NCBI GenBank assembly: GCA_030428345.1
Contig: JAUIBM010000241.1
Location: 1-5,500 of the forward strand
DNA length: 5,500 nt
Reading direction: 5' to 3'
From: Alphaproteobacteria bacterium
GTDB lineage: Bacteria > Pseudomonadota > Alphaproteobacteria > Rhizobiales > Rhizobiaceae
Below are positions 4,640 to 5,500 of this stretch, one piece after another. Position numbers and translations under genes: made by a program. Position 1 is the first letter of the stretch; the number at the start of each line of letters is the position of its first letter. Under the pieces are notes generated by a model. It was not told where the DNA came from, did no database searches, and saw only the letters and a list, made by a program, of their open reading frames with translations.

Positions 4640-5500
4640 TCAGCCCGAAGGCCATCGCTCGGCCCTTTGCTGCGCCAGTTCGCGTTGCTCCACGTCCATG
4701 CGCGAGACGAACTGGTCGAGCCAGGGATCGCCAAGCCCCGCCCTGCTGGCGAGCATGTGCCATTTGCCGGCCTCGACCTCGTCGCTCTTCGTGCCGATGC
4801 CGAGCGCCAGCATCTTCGCGGCGCGGTTCTGCGCGATGACATTGCCAGCGCGGGCCGCCCTGCTCATCCATCCGAAGGCGGCGTTTTCATCCTGCGGCCC
4901 ACCCTTTCCGTTGGCGAGCCAGATTCCCAGTTCCACCTGCGCGGTGTCGAAGCCCGAGCGCGCCGCCTTTTCCAGCCATTTGCGCGCCTCGCGAAGATCG
5001 ACGGGAACGCCGACGCCCTCGGCATAGATCTGCGACATCGCGTATTGCGCGTCGCTGACGCCGGCCTCCGCAGCGCCCTTGTACCAGGGCAATGCCTCGC
5101 GAAAACCGGCCACCCCCGGTTCCTCGGCCACGATCAATTGCGCCAGATTGAACATCGCAGTGGGATGGCCGGCCTTTGCCGCCGCTAGCAGGAGCCTACG
5201 CGCTTTGGCGTCGTCTCGCGCCACCACCTTGCCCTGCAGCAATTTCAGCGCATAGGCGAATTGCGCCTCCGGATAGTCCTTCTCGGCGGCAAGGCCATAC
5301 CACGCCGCCGCCTCCTTGGGGTCCTTGCCGATTCCCAGACCCTTGTCATAGAGCTCGGCGATGAGAGTCTGCGCCGCCGGATCGCCATCGCGGGCGCGTC
5401 TCAGCGCAAGATCGAAGGCGGTGAGATAATAGCCGCGCTGATAGGCGCCGTAGGCAAGATCCGCGCGCGGATCGAAAGCGCCGGGCGATGTCGTGAGGCT
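4640..5500 (-). CDS. Sel1-like repeat (SEL1/TPR-type) protein, 5' end cut by window edge
   Basis: The frame is open from the right edge to the TGA at 4640, giving 286 C-terminal residues. Counting from the edge, six Sel1-like repeats run from about residue 41 to 256. The repeat position usually filled by the Gln of the 'AQ' motif falls at 44, 80, 116, 152, 188 and 224, an exact 36-residue step (it is Met at 116). Each unit has the helix-turn pattern AQ..LA..Y..G.GV..D...A..W...AA..G. A segment resembling a TPR helix pair precedes them (about 14-38), and a 30-residue charged tail follows. Such alpha-solenoids bind proteins and have no catalysis. In rhizobia they include periplasmic regulators such as ExoR, but this sequence does not match ExoR in repeat layout. 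The signal peptide, if any, lies outside. The TTG at 5242 is an internal Leu codon, not the start. It reads toward efp over a 181-base gap, so operon membership is uncertain. Confidence 0.88.
   Translation of the reverse strand, partial: SLTTSPGAFDPRADLAYGAYQRGYYLTAFDLALRRARDGDPAAQTLIAELYDKGLGIGKDPKEAAAWYGLAAEKDYPEAQFAYALKLLQGKVVARDDAKARRLLLAAAKAGHPTAMFNLAQLIVAEEPGVAGFREALPWYKGAAEAGVSDAQYAMSQIYAEGVGVPVDLREARKWLEKAARSGFDTAQVELGIWLANGKGGPQDENAAFGWMSRAARAGNVIAQNRAAKMLALGIGTKSDEVEAGKWHMLASRAGLGDPWLDQFVSRMDVEQRELAQQRAERWPSG

Noticed and set aside
4574..4641. Ten-base direct repeat ACGCCGCCTC (4574-4583 and 4632-4641) and CAAGTGGC copies at 4480 and 4608
   Set aside because: They are short, low-complexity GC words at irregular spacing with no sign of a mobile element or operator array.
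4459..4842. N-terminal extension of the efp frame by 128 codons
   Set aside because: It has no EF-P similarity, overlaps the end of the Sel1 gene in another frame, and EF-P homologues start at the Met at 4458.
4640..5242. Reading the Sel1 protein as a complete 200-residue gene starting at TTG 5242
   Set aside because: The frame continues open to the window edge with two more in-register repeats, so that codon is an internal leucine.
4640..5500. Calling the Sel1 gene exoR
   Set aside because: Both have Sel1 repeats, but the repeat spacing, tail and sequence differ from ExoR as I recall it.

Overview
The window comes from a GC-rich alphaproteobacterial chromosome. The order Hyphomicrobiales (Rhizobiales), in a Mesorhizobium/Phyllobacterium-like lineage, is my best guess. 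That rests on the character of the EF-P and SuhB proteins, on the MotA/MotB-like pair, and on the strong G/C bias at third codon positions. It is a judgement from protein character, not from a search. I see no insertion sequence, tRNA, rRNA, CRISPR array, prophage gene or island of odd composition, so this looks like core chromosome.

All six genes lie on the minus strand and read from right to left. (1) 5500-4640: the C-terminal 286 residues of a Sel1-like repeat protein, whose start lies beyond the right edge. (2) A 181-base leader holding two inverted repeats. (3) 4458-3895: efp, elongation factor P. (4) 3885-3094: suhB, an inositol-monophosphatase-family enzyme, 9 bases after efp. (5) A 108-base, AT-richer gap with a possible promoter. 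(6) 2985-1981: a four-helix MotA/TolQ/ExbB-type proton-channel subunit that starts at TTG. (7) 1971-940: its partner, a MotB-like protein with one membrane helix, a long coiled coil and an OmpA peptidoglycan-binding domain, 9 bases downstream. (8) A 97-base gap. (9) 842-1: the N-terminal half of an FAD-dependent oxidoreductase that runs off the left edge.

The efp-suhB pair and the motor-like pair are two tight translational units. EF-P rescues ribosomes stalled on proline runs, and SuhB-type proteins hydrolyse inositol phosphates and in some bacteria also act in rRNA transcription complexes. The motor-like pair should form an inner-membrane ion-driven 5:2 complex anchored to peptidoglycan. 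Its genes are not next to flagellar, tol-pal or tonB genes here, so its job is open. It is the best candidate in the window for an undescribed system. The Sel1 protein and the oxidoreductase have no assignable specific role from this sequence.
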